The translations under genes and the position numbers were made by a program. Below the pieces are notes generated by a model. The model saw only the letters and a list, made by a program, of their open reading frames with translations, was not told where the DNA came from and made no database searches. This document shows positions 1 to 6,924 of a DNA stretch of 25,085 bases, one piece after another; position 1 is the stretch's first letter; every line of letters starts with the position of its first letter. This DNA comes from Minisyncoccota bacterium. Its GTDB lineage: Bacteria > Patescibacteriota > Microgenomatia > Levybacterales > UBA12049. The stretch is from contig JANWIQ010000023.1 of the NCBI GenBank assembly GCA_025449795.1, positions 1 through 25,085 on the forward strand, given 5' to 3'.

Positions 1-710
1 CCCGAACCCGTAGAATCAATTACTTTTTCTGAATCGAGAGGGATTGTCGGCAAGGAAATTTTTGTACCTTTTTCTATTGCAACTGCGCCTTTATCTCCCA
101 ACGTAACAATGCTAGTAAGCGAATACCGTGTTGACCAGTTTTTAGCAGCATTGAACATATCTTCTCCATCCTGTTCAGAGACAATTACCATATCAAAAAA
201 AGGAAGGACGAGTTGTTCCTCTTTGAAAGAGCGCAACGCTACATCGTTATTTTTTGTAAAATTTCTATAATATCCTTGAGGGAGTAAAATTTTTAGTGCA
301 TTTTTATTTGCTACTCCAAAAATGCTTTGTACATATTCCGGAGAAAAATTAGGCACAATTGGTGCAACAACGATAATGTCTGCAAGAACAAGAAGTTTCT
401 TCAACTGGATATCTACTGGAATCGGTTCTGCCAATTCTATATTATATGCTTTTTGCTTTCGTACATTGCCTTTGGTTATATTTTCGTAGATAAGCGTGGT
501 ACCCTGCATGGGATGGGATGGGTACAGTGGAAGTGAATTGGCAAAGCCAAGAAAGTCTTTTCCATATGGGGCAACATTCACGACAGATACATCCGAAATT
601 TGGGAAAACACCTTTGTCATAAAAATAGGAGGTCCACCCGCAGCCGTGTACTCTGCGTTTTCGCTGATATTCCTATCGATACAGACATGTCCAACAGTAA
701 CTATTTGCAT
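1..710 (-). CDS. PfkB-family sugar/nucleoside kinase, C-terminus cut by window edge
   Basis: An open frame runs leftwards from ATG at 710 to the window edge, about 236 codons with no stop. The N-terminus has the ribokinase-type opening VGHVCID, then AAGGPP around residues 24-29, APYGKDF, a VIVSEQDGEDMF segment and TLGDKGAVAIEKG, the usual layout of the PfkB superfamily. The frame leaves the window in DSTGSG, which matches the start of the anion-hole and catalytic-base motif D-x-x-G-x-G-D, so the catalytic Asp lies just outside. The family transfers phosphate from ATP to a sugar, nucleoside or similar alcohol in the cytoplasm; the substrate cannot be read here. It is divergent from the deacetylase gene, with 61 bases between the starts. 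A TATAAT ends 8 bases before the ATG, so the mRNA is probably leaderless. Family assignment is firm, substrate unknown. Confidence 0.85.
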   Translation of the reverse strand, partial: MQIVTVGHVCIDRNISENAEYTAAGGPPIFMTKVFSQISDVSVVNVAPYGKDFLGFANSLPLYPSHPMQGTTLIYENITKGNVRKQKAYNIELAEPIPVDIQLKKLLVLADIIVVAPIVPNFSPEYVQSIFGVANKNALKILLPQGYYRNFTKNNDVALRSFKEEQLVLPFFDMVIVSEQDGEDMFNAAKNWSTRYSLTSIVTLGDKGAVAIEKGTKISLPTIPLDSEKVIDSTGS

Positions 711-718
711 AAAAATGT

Positions 719-724
719 ATTATA
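719..724 (-). promoter_or_regulatory. -10 box of the PfkB kinase gene
   Basis: TATAAT reads on the minus strand and ends 8 bases before the ATG at 710. The only -35 candidate is TTGCAA at 749-744 with a long 19-base spacer, so the -35 is weak. That TTGCAA is self-complementary and lies inside the divergent promoter region. Confidence 0.5.
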
Positions 725-735
725 CAACATTGTGG

Positions 736-765
736 TTGATCTCTTGCAAATTCTTCCATTATAAT
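736..765 (+). promoter_or_regulatory. Promoter of the polysaccharide deacetylase gene
   Basis: TTGATC (736-741), an 18-base spacer, then TATAAT (760-765). Six bases separate the -10 from the ATG at 772, so transcription should start at or next to the start codon. The ATG has no Shine-Dalgarno sequence. Confidence 0.65.
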
Positions 766-771
766 AAAGAA

Positions 772-1707
772 ATGAAAAAGTCCACAAAGAAGAAAATCGC
801 TTCCAGATTTGGTCTTTTCTCTACATTTTCAACGCACACACGGGTCTATGTAGTAGTCCTTATTGTTGCGTTTCTTGTAAGTGCTGTTGGCTTTATCCGG
901 TTAAGTTTTTTGCTCAGACCGACTGTTGAAACACCAAAGACCGACATGGCCAAACTTCCCGCAGACGTAAAGAAAAATCTCCGGCAAGCAAAACAAGCCA
1001 TAGGTCTGCCAGCAACCATCCGTGTGCCAATCCTTCTTTATCACTACGTAGAGTACGTCCAGGACAAAAAAGATACGATTCGCCAATCCTTGGATATTAC
1101 TCCAAATGTTTTCGAAAGTCAGGTACAGACATTGCGGGAAGCAGGATACTCTTTTATGACGGCCAAAGACTTGGCTGCTGTGCTCGATGGGAAAGCTTTC
1201 CTGCCACCCAAGCCCATTTTGCTTACGTTTGACGATGGACACTGGGACCTTGACACGGTTGTGTTACCTATTTTGGAAAAATATCAGGTAAAAGCAACCG
1301 CGTATATTATCTCTGGATTTATTGGCGGGTCCGACTTCATGACGCCACAACAACTGGAAGATGTGATAGGAAGCGGCCTTGTCGAAATTGGTGCGCATAC
1401 TGTGCATCATTTTGCCTTAAAAGGATTGCCTTTTTCTGTGGCAACAACAGAAATTGCCCAGAGTAAAGCAGACCTAGAAAATACGTATCATATTCATGTG
1501 GTCTCCTTTGCCTACCCAAGCGGTTCTTTTGACGAACAAGCTATTCAGCTAGTAAAACAGGCAGGATATGCAACCGCAGTATCTACCATTCCTGGTGTGG
1601 AGCAAAATCAGCTTAATAGATATTTCTTGTACCGATTGCGACCAGGATATCGTACGGGGCAAGACCTGCTTGAGTATCTTGGCCAAGAAACATTCCGTCC
1701 CTACTAA
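772..1707 (+). CDS. Membrane-anchored polysaccharide deacetylase (NodB domain)
   Basis: The protein has 311 residues. A basic start is followed by one membrane helix at about residues 25-48, so the catalytic part should face outside. The NodB/CE4 fold is shown by TFDDG (152-156, with the two metal/catalytic Asp), HTVHH (209-213, the two metal-binding His) and FAYPSGSF (246-253). CE4 enzymes remove acetyl groups from N- or O-acetylated sugars of peptidoglycan or surface polysaccharide. The open frame extends upstream to 496, but the ATG at 772 is chosen because the promoter -10 ends just before it and the upstream part overlaps the kinase gene. The next gene, a glycosidase-like protein, starts 16 bases after its stop; both probably act on the same surface glycan. 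Function is clear at family level; the polymer is unknown. Confidence 0.9.
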   Translation: MKKSTKKKIASRFGLFSTFSTHTRVYVVVLIVAFLVSAVGFIRLSFLLRPTVETPKTDMAKLPADVKKNLRQAKQAIGLPATIRVPILLYHYVEYVQDKKDTIRQSLDITPNVFESQVQTLREAGYSFMTAKDLAAVLDGKAFLPPKPILLTFDDGHWDLDTVVLPILEKYQVKATAYIISGFIGGSDFMTPQQLEDVIGSGLVEIGAHTVHHFALKGLPFSVATTEIAQSKADLENTYHIHVVSFAYPSGSFDEQAIQLVKQAGYATAVSTIPGVEQNQLNRYFLYRLRPGYRTGQDLLEYLGQETFRPY

Positions 1708-1711
1708 ATTT

Positions 1712-1717
1712 TACAAT
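1712..1717 (+). promoter_or_regulatory. Possible -10 box before the phosphodiester glycosidase gene
   Basis: TACAAT lies in the 16-base gap after the deacetylase and ends 6 bases before the ATG at 1724, the same geometry as other starts in this window. No convincing -35 is visible, and no Shine-Dalgarno either, so the gene may also be read from the upstream promoter. Confidence 0.35.
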
Positions 1718-1723
1718 AGTACT

Positions 1724-2860
1724 ATGGCAAAAAAAAAGGCAACTGCTGCAAAAAAAATAAAGTTTTCTTTTGAGATGTTGCTCGCTGTTTTTGCTGGTAT
1801 AGGATTGCTTGTTGGAGGATTATTTGTTTTTCTCAAGACCCATCAAGTGTTTTCAGCGAATTTCGCAGACTACACCCTTCGTCCTCTTATTGGTAGTCAA
1901 GCAACTGTTGACATAGAATCAGGATTTTTTGCGATTGAAGATGAAGCAAATAAATTGCAATACCATTTTGTAAAACCAGACACGCGTGTGTTTTCTGATA
2001 CAAAAAAAATAACCATTCCGGATACTTCAGCGTTTACGCTTACTCCCATTCCTGTACAAACGAGCGCCTTGTCGGGGGAAGGAGTGTGGACGACTATTCT
2101 TTCAAGCAGTACCAGTGCAGAGATGGCGCAGACATTTTTACGGCCCGATCCCCAGCGAGATTACGCAATTGTTGCAATGGTAAAAATAAATACAGACAAG
2201 CTTTCTATTGGCGCATCAGCAGGAACATGGGAACCTGGGGAGAGCCAGCATCGAGGAACAGGTATGGTCCCTGTGCCTATACAGCAAAGCAATCTGCTTG
2301 TTGCCGCGTTTAATGGAGGATTTCAGAAAAAAGATGGTGCATACGGCATGTTGGTAGGCAACCAAACTTTTCTTCCTTTGCAACAAGGGCTGGCAACACT
2401 AGTACTTTATCATGATAAGATTCCCCAACTGGTACGATATACCGGACAAACATTTGGAAAAGGCGTATTGGCTATCCGACAAAACGGCCCCATGCTTATT
2501 GAAAATGGGAAGATTGTCACAAGTTCTGCTTCATGGAATATGCAGACCTGGGGGCTTACCACAACTAACAGCATGTATACATGGCGCTCTGGCGTGGGAA
2601 TAACTGCCGAGGGAGACCTTGTGTACGCAGTTGGACCTTCGCTCGTCCCCGAAACTCTTGCCTTAGCGCTAAGGAAAGCAGGTGCGGTGAATGCAATGCA
2701 GCTAGACATTAACCCGGTGTGGGTCCGTTTTGTCCTCTATTCCCCAAAGGGAAGTGGAAAATATACCTACCAAATGCTTCTAAAAAACATGAGCGACGGT
2801 GGCTTGTCTTACCTTACCGGGTATCAAAAAGACTTTTTCTACGTGTATAAAAAAGGGTAA
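1724..2860 (+). CDS. Membrane-anchored phosphodiester glycosidase (NAGPA/DUF2233-like)
   Basis: This is a 378-residue protein with a Lys-rich start and one membrane helix at about residues 15-38; the rest should be extracytoplasmic. The NAGPA-type fold is suggested by AAFNGGF (194-200), a QNGPML segment (253-258), RSGVGI (288-293) and AMQLDIN (324-330). Family members remove GlcNAc-1-phosphodiester caps or hydrolyse related phosphodiester glycosides. The usual LDGGGSS segment is replaced by LDIN followed by PVW, so substrate or chemistry may differ. The start at ATG 1724 is chosen over upstream in-frame codons because those overlap the deacetylase and because a -10 box and the membrane helix fit this start. 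It sits directly behind the deacetylase, likely a functional pair for surface glycan trimming. Family confidence is good, activity uncertain. Confidence 0.78.
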   Translation: MAKKKATAAKKIKFSFEMLLAVFAGIGLLVGGLFVFLKTHQVFSANFADYTLRPLIGSQATVDIESGFFAIEDEANKLQYHFVKPDTRVFSDTKKITIPDTSAFTLTPIPVQTSALSGEGVWTTILSSSTSAEMAQTFLRPDPQRDYAIVAMVKINTDKLSIGASAGTWEPGESQHRGTGMVPVPIQQSNLLVAAFNGGFQKKDGAYGMLVGNQTFLPLQQGLATLVLYHDKIPQLVRYTGQTFGKGVLAIRQNGPMLIENGKIVTSSASWNMQTWGLTTTNSMYTWRSGVGITAEGDLVYAVGPSLVPETLALALRKAGAVNAMQLDINPVWVRFVLYSPKGSGKYTYQMLLKNMSDGGLSYLTGYQKDFFYVYKKG

Positions 2861-2869
2861 CAGGAAGTA

Positions 2870-2892
2870 CTACATGCTCATGTATTATTTTT
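2870..2892 (+). terminator. Weak hairpin plus T-rich tract after the glycosidase gene
   Basis: TACATG (2871-2876) and CATGTA (2879-2884) form a 6-base inverted repeat with a very short loop, followed by TTATTTTT. It lies 10 bases after the stop of the plus-strand gene and runs into the last codon of the convergent KGG gene. The stem is AT-rich, so termination may be inefficient. Confidence 0.35.
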
Positions 2893-3136
2893 CACTTGTT
2901 TTTGTTTTACCGCCTTTCCTTCCAATAAAACTATAAAACTCTGCCCCTTGACGCTTTGCGGTTGTTTGTCCACCCTTGCGTCCAAGATCACGATATCCAG
3001 ATTTTCCCAACTTTTGTTTGCGTGCTTCTCCGCCCTTTTTTCCAATTTTACTGTAAAAATCTGATCCGTGCGCTGATGCTGTTTTTTGTCCGCCTTTTCT
3101 TCCTGCTTCTTGCACACTCATGCTCGGATCTGTCAT
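2885..3136 (-). CDS. KGG-repeat general stress protein (GsiB/con-10-like)
   Basis: This is a very hydrophilic protein of 83 residues built from four short repeats, each carrying [RK]-KGG: GRKGGQKT, GKKGGEAR, GRKGGQTT and GRKGGKTK. They alternate with G-x-x-F-Y-S-x-I and similar linkers. This is the KGG pattern seen in Bacillus GsiB and fungal con-10, proteins linked to stress and desiccation and often intrinsically disordered. No catalytic residues are expected. The ATG at 3136 is preceded by AAGGGG about 7 bases upstream, a fair Shine-Dalgarno; a second ATG five codons later is possible. It lies 76 bases downstream of bipA in the same direction, and BipA is itself a stress-linked GTPase, so co-transcription is plausible but not shown. 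Confidence 0.85.
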   Translation of the reverse strand: MTDPSMSVQEAGRKGGQKTASAHGSDFYSKIGKKGGEARKQKLGKSGYRDLGRKGGQTTAKRQGAEFYSFIGRKGGKTKTSEK

Positions 3137-3212
3137 ATACTCACCCCTTACCGTACTCTACAAAAAGAATGTAAAGAAGCGCTTTATAGAGGGTAAGGAA
3201 ATGGGAAGAAGG

Positions 3213-5021
3213 TTATCTTTTGGCTCGTACCCTGTCCAATTTCGTAAGCAGTTTTTTTCGTGGTCGGAGATTGCTGGGGGTAACTTCAAGTAACTCATCT
3301 TCTTCAAGAAAATCCAAATACTGCTCAAGACTCATGATAATTGGAGGCGTCAGCTGTACTTTTACTCCCTCGCCTTGCGAGCGCATATTTGTTTGCTGTT
3401 TTGCTTTGGTCACGTTGACTTCAATATCATCGGGTCTGCTATGCAACCCTACAATCATCCCTTCGTAGACAGGGGTACTTGCATCGATAAAAGTAACGCC
3501 GCGGTCCTGAGCATTGCTCAGGCCATAGGCAAGTGCAGTACCTGATTCTGAAGCAATAAGGACGCCGTTACGAATTTTTTCAAGCGTAGGGCTCAAGGGT
3601 TGGTAGCCATTAAAAAGTGAATTCATAACCAAGGTGCCTTTGGTGCTGGTAAGTAAATCCGACCGTGCGCCAAGAAGATTTTTGGATGGAATTGTATATT
3701 CCAATCTCGTATTTCCCCGGCCGTCAGATTCCATATTGGTCATAGTCCCTCGTCTTTGTCCCATTTCCTGAGTTACCGCACCGACATATTCGTCTGGTAC
3801 ATCTAAAATAACATCTTCCACTGGTTCCATTTTTTGCCCATCAATATCTTTTATAATAACCTCGGGCTTACCAACTTGGAATTCATAGCCTTCTCTTCGA
3901 AGTGTCTCAATAAGGACAGAGAGATGCAGCTCTCCTCTTCCAGAAAGCATAAATCTATCTCCTACATTTTCCAGTTTGAGTGCCACATTGGTTTCCAGTT
4001 CTTTCTCAAGTCTTTCTAAAATTTGGCGCGAAGTGGAGAATTTTCCCTCTCTTCCGGCAAAAGGGGACGTATTTGCCCCCAAAGAAATTTTAATGGTTGG
4101 CTCTTCAACAGAAATTCTAGGAAGCGCAGTGGGATCGGAAATGTCTGCAAGCGTATCTCCTATATGCGCATTTGCAATACCGGTAATATCTATTATTTCC
4201 CCTGCGTCTGCTTCATCTACTTCTTGTTTTTTCAGCCCATACGTAATGGAAATCGTGTCTACCCGTCCTTGGGATTTTTTCTCTTCTTCCAGCAGAACAA
4301 CTGATTGGCCTTTCTTTAAGCTCCCTCGCACAATTCTTCCAATTATATGCTTGCCTTTATGAGTGTCGTAGTCAAGACTGGTAACCAGCATCTGGAAAGC
4401 ACCCTCAGCAATTTTTGGGGCAGGAATAAAGGAAATAATTTCTTCAAAAAGTGGTTCAAGGGTGGTAGAGGTACGTGTTTCTGCTTCTGTTTTCCCCGCT
4501 CTGCCTTCTCTTCCAATCGCATACAGAATAGGGAATTCCAAGTGCTCCGTATCTGTTGCAAGCTCAAGAAAAAGATCGTTGGTGCGCTCTATAGTATGAG
4601 GAATGTCTGCAAGTGCTTTATCTATTTTGTTAATCACCACAATAATCCTCAGCCCCAACTCTAGCGCCTTTTTTAGCACAAATTTTGTCTGTGGCATAGG
4701 ACCCTCTTGCGCATCAATAATAAGGAGCGCGCCATCTGCCATATTTAATGTGCGTTCTACTTCTCCTGAGAAATCTGCGTGGCCTGGTGTATCGATAATA
4801 TTTATTTTATAGTCTTTATAGAGGACCGCAGTATTTTTGGCCAAAATAGTTATTCCTCTTTCTCTTTCAAGAGGATTACTGTCCATGATAGTTGTTTGCT
4901 GCATGGTATCTTCATTTTCCCGAAAGGTATGGGACTGCTTGAGTAAAAAATCCACAAGCGTTGTCTTTCCATGGTCCACGTGGGCAATGACTGCAATATT
5001 CCTAATGTTAGTACTATTCAT
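3213..5021 (-). CDS. typA: Ribosome-associated GTPase BipA/TypA
   Basis: This is a 602-residue translational GTPase of the BipA family, complete. G1 is AHVDHGKT (13-20), the switch I region is ERERGITI (52-59), G3 is DTPGH (77-81) and G4 is NKID (131-134). The EF-G-like domains follow, and the BipA-specific C-terminal domain ends in a Lys/Arg-rich TPSNLRPRKKLLTKL. BipA binds the 70S ribosome and is needed for 50S assembly and growth under cold or other stress. A GTG at 5048 would give nine more residues, but ATG 5021 fits the family's usual start M-x(n)-IRNIAVIAHVDHGKT and leaves room for the leader hairpin. The KGG stress protein follows downstream. The leader holds a hairpin with six T directly before the start, possibly an attenuator. 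Confidence 0.95.
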   Translation of the reverse strand: MNSTNIRNIAVIAHVDHGKTTLVDFLLKQSHTFRENEDTMQQTTIMDSNPLERERGITILAKNTAVLYKDYKINIIDTPGHADFSGEVERTLNMADGALLIIDAQEGPMPQTKFVLKKALELGLRIIVVINKIDKALADIPHTIERTNDLFLELATDTEHLEFPILYAIGREGRAGKTEAETRTSTTLEPLFEEIISFIPAPKIAEGAFQMLVTSLDYDTHKGKHIIGRIVRGSLKKGQSVVLLEEEKKSQGRVDTISITYGLKKQEVDEADAGEIIDITGIANAHIGDTLADISDPTALPRISVEEPTIKISLGANTSPFAGREGKFSTSRQILERLEKELETNVALKLENVGDRFMLSGRGELHLSVLIETLRREGYEFQVGKPEVIIKDIDGQKMEPVEDVILDVPDEYVGAVTQEMGQRRGTMTNMESDGRGNTRLEYTIPSKNLLGARSDLLTSTKGTLVMNSLFNGYQPLSPTLEKIRNGVLIASESGTALAYGLSNAQDRGVTFIDASTPVYEGMIVGLHSRPDDIEVNVTKAKQQTNMRSQGEGVKVQLTPPIIMSLEQYLDFLEEDELLEVTPSNLRPRKKLLTKLDRVRAKR

Positions 5022-5027
5022 CAGTAT

Positions 5028-5050
5028 AAAAAATCGTGCTACTTGCACGA
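5028..5050 (-). promoter_or_regulatory. Leader hairpin with U-tract before bipA (attenuator candidate)
   Basis: On the minus strand TCGTGC (5050-5045) pairs with GCACGA (5039-5034) over a 5-base loop, and six T follow directly (5033-5028). The bipA ATG is 6 bases further on. It lies between the proposed promoter and the start codon, so it cannot be the terminator of an upstream minus-strand gene, because the upstream gene runs the other way. Confidence 0.5.
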
Positions 5051-5070
5051 ATATTCTTTCTTATTATACC
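5043..5070 (+). promoter_or_regulatory. Possible promoter of the four-helix membrane protein gene
   Basis: TTGCAC (5043-5048), a 16-base spacer and TATACC (5065-5070) on the plus strand would start transcription near 5077, leaving about 11 bases before the ATG at 5088. It overlaps the bipA promoter on the other strand. An alternative -10, TACTAT at 5078-5083, is very close to the ATG. Confidence 0.35.
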
Positions 5071-5071
5071 A
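5063..5071 (-). promoter_or_regulatory. Extended -10 promoter of bipA
   Basis: TGGTATAAT reads on the minus strand (5071-5063): a TATAAT preceded by the TGn of extended -10 promoters. No -35 matching the consensus is present at 17 bases, which fits an extended -10 type. The predicted start near 5056 gives a leader of about 35 bases that contains the hairpin. Confidence 0.5.
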
Positions 5072-5087
5072 TAGAAATACTATTTAT

Positions 5088-5567
5088 ATGCCATATCTGT
5101 CCCATATTCGTCACGCGTATCAAAAGCACATCCAAGGCGGAAAAGAAGAAGCTCGTTTTCTTATCCTCACTTCCTTCACTATTACATTTATTATAGCCCG
5201 TCTTATTGTGTATGGAATACTCGTGCACATCCTTCCTATGCCTTTTGGCTATGTGACCATTAAGGGTATCCATATCCACCACATTGTGTGGGGAGTATTA
5301 CTGCTTCTTCTTGCAGGGTTTATTCGTATTCCGCAATTTGGGAAAAGTTTTGCTCGACTGTCGTCTCTTCTGTACGGAATAGGCGCTGCCCTTACGCTAG
5401 ATGAATTTGCCCTTCTTGTCCATTTTGATCCCCTTGCTTACTTTGGCCCGCAAGGAATACTCAGTATTGATGTGGTTTTTATTTTCTTTCTTTTTTGCCT
5501 TGGGTTTTTGTGGCATGGAAAATTCTGGTATAGGGTATTTCTTATTATTTTTGTCCGCAAGCACTAA
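5088..5567 (+). CDS. Conserved four-helix membrane protein, HHxVWG/LDEFAL type
   Basis: This is a 159-residue protein with about four hydrophobic helices (roughly residues 24-46, 62-82, 86-104 and 125-150). Conserved-looking features are IHIHHIVWGVLLLL in the second helix, YGIGAALTLDEFALLVH in the third region and SIDVVF near the fourth helix. The pairing of a His-His-x-x-W-G helix with an A-L-x-L-D-E-F-A-L motif resembles an uncharacterised family of actinobacterial integral membrane proteins; this is from memory of the family, not a search. The His, Asp and Glu within or next to the membrane could bind a metal or carry protons. The longer open frame upstream overlaps bipA and is rejected; ATG 5088 starts a sensible soluble cap. 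Function unknown. Confidence 0.75.
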   Translation: MPYLSHIRHAYQKHIQGGKEEARFLILTSFTITFIIARLIVYGILVHILPMPFGYVTIKGIHIHHIVWGVLLLLLAGFIRIPQFGKSFARLSSLLYGIGAALTLDEFALLVHFDPLAYFGPQGILSIDVVFIFFLFCLGFLWHGKFWYRVFLIIFVRKH

Positions 5568-5622
5568 GTTTCCTTTTAGAGCTGAACCCTTAAGATTGAT
5601 GTCTTTGTTATATTTTGATTAC

Positions 5623-5638
5623 ATACAACCTCTTGTAT
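5623..5638. promoter_or_regulatory. Palindrome over the dinB -35 (operator candidate)
   Basis: ATACAA-CCTC-TTGTAT is a perfect inverted repeat of 6 bases with a 4-base centre. Its right half is exactly the -35 hexamer of the polymerase promoter, where a bound repressor would block RNA polymerase. A repressor is not identified, and the site does not match the classical LexA boxes. Confidence 0.35.
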
Positions 5639-5662
5639 ATTCGTGTATTTTTCTCATATGAT
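5633..5662 (+). promoter_or_regulatory. Promoter of the Y-family polymerase gene
   Basis: TTGTAT (5633-5638), an 18-base spacer and TATGAT (5657-5662), ending 6 bases before the GTG at 5669. This geometry predicts a leaderless mRNA and supports GTG as the start, since an ATG at 5658-5660 is in another frame. Confidence 0.6.
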
Positions 5663-5668
5663 AAAAGG

Positions 5669-6919
5669 GTGGGAAAGATAATTTTACATATAGATTTTGA
5701 TAGTTTTTTTGCAAGCGTAGAGCAACAGGATCATCCTTACCTTCGAGGTAAATCCATTGGCGTAACCGCAGCCAATAGCAGAAGTGCAATTATTGCGGCA
5801 AGTATTGAAGCAAAAAAATGTGGCGTACGAGGCGGCAGTAGTGCTCGCGAAGGATTTCAGGTATGCCCTTCTCTCTTGCTTGTCCCGGCGCATTTTCCCC
5901 GCTACTTTGAGATATCGAAAGAATTTTTAAAAATCTGCAGATTGTATTCTCCGTATATAGAAGTATTTTCTATCGATGAACTTTTTATGGACGTTACTGC
6001 TACTGTTTCTCTTTTTGGCGGTGTTGAAAATCTTATTGCACGCATAAAGGCGGATATTAAGAAAAACATTGGTGCATGCATCACCGTCTCTGTTGGCGTT
6101 TCCTACAACAAGCTCTTAGCAAAGTTGGCATCGGGTATGAATAAGCCAAATGGCATGTTTGTTATTACTCCTGACAATGTGGATATGGTATATCGTAGGG
6201 TTGCGCTTACCGACATTTGCGGGATAGGGTCTCGAATAGAAAAGCGCTTGCATATGCTTGGGGTAACCAACCTCTTACAACTTCGGCGCATACGCTTTGA
6301 ACAATTAAAAGGAGAATTTGGTCCCCATGAGGCAAATTTTTTGAAAAATGTTGCATGGGCGCAGGACAAAACAGACGTTGTCCACTTTGGCCATGCACCC
6401 GAAGTAAAATCTGTAGGGCGTAATTATTGTCTTCCCCATAATGAATACAACCAACGAATTATTTTACAAAATGTTTTTGAGTTGTCTGAAGAAATAAGTA
6501 TCAAACTTCGGCGTCTTGGTAAAAAAGCACGGACTGTTGGACTTTCCCTCAGGGGCACAGAAAGCGCATATAGTCGTACAACTGTGCCTTTTTATGTAGA
6601 TACAGGAAAGGACATATTTGAAGTATGTAAATACTTTTATAAAAAATGGCACTGGGGTATCGGAGAACGGACTGGCATGGTGCGACAAATATCCGTGTGG
6701 GTAAGTAATCTTGCAGATAGGGACAGAATTCCTCTTTCGCTTTTTGATAAGGCTTTGCGCAGTGAAAAACTTATTACTACCATTGACAGGATTAATGAAA
6801 AATTTGGAGACCATACGATTCGCAATGGATTTTTGCTTTATTCGGACAAGCTTACTACTGTCCCCAACGGGTTTCTTGCAGATAAGTGGGACAGAATGCA
6901 ACTGACAAAGCTCTACTAG
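5669..6919 (+). CDS. dinB: Y-family translesion DNA polymerase (Pol IV/DinB-like)
   Basis: This is a 416-residue protein. The catalytic palm opens with HIDFDSFFASVEQ (residues 7-19; D9 binds metal, F13/F14 in the steric-gate region) and has the hallmark SIDE at 101-104 with metal ligands D103 and E104, positions as in E. coli Pol IV. VGVSYNKLLAKLAS follows, then a helix-hairpin-helix-like DICGIGSRIEKRLHMLGV in the thumb and a little-finger domain around residues 240-345. About 60 residues lie beyond it. The enzyme copies past DNA lesions with low fidelity in the cytoplasm. The start is GTG, chosen from the promoter position and because MGKIILHIDFDS matches the usual family opening. The segment GVRGGSSAREG differs from the usual GVRSGM loop. 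It ends 5 bases from the convergent fusion gene. An SOS-type palindrome overlaps its promoter. Confidence 0.9.
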   Translation: MGKIILHIDFDSFFASVEQQDHPYLRGKSIGVTAANSRSAIIAASIEAKKCGVRGGSSAREGFQVCPSLLLVPAHFPRYFEISKEFLKICRLYSPYIEVFSIDELFMDVTATVSLFGGVENLIARIKADIKKNIGACITVSVGVSYNKLLAKLASGMNKPNGMFVITPDNVDMVYRRVALTDICGIGSRIEKRLHMLGVTNLLQLRRIRFEQLKGEFGPHEANFLKNVAWAQDKTDVVHFGHAPEVKSVGRNYCLPHNEYNQRIILQNVFELSEEISIKLRRLGKKARTVGLSLRGTESAYSRTTVPFYVDTGKDIFEVCKYFYKKWHWGIGERTGMVRQISVWVSNLADRDRIPLSLFDKALRSEKLITTIDRINEKFGDHTIRNGFLLYSDKLTTVPNGFLADKWDRMQLTKLY

Positions 6920-6924
6920 GGAGA

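Noticed and set aside
496..771. N-terminal extension of the deacetylase frame
   Set aside because: It overlaps the PfkB kinase gene on the other strand, its residues look non-coding, and the promoter and membrane helix place the start at 772.
5022..5048. GTG start giving BipA nine extra residues
   Set aside because: The extension would be encoded by the leader hairpin and U-tract and does not resemble the usual family start.
5623..5638. Classical LexA box at dinB
   Set aside because: The palindrome matches neither the CTGT-N8-ACAG nor the GAAC-N4-GTTC type, so only a generic operator is proposed.
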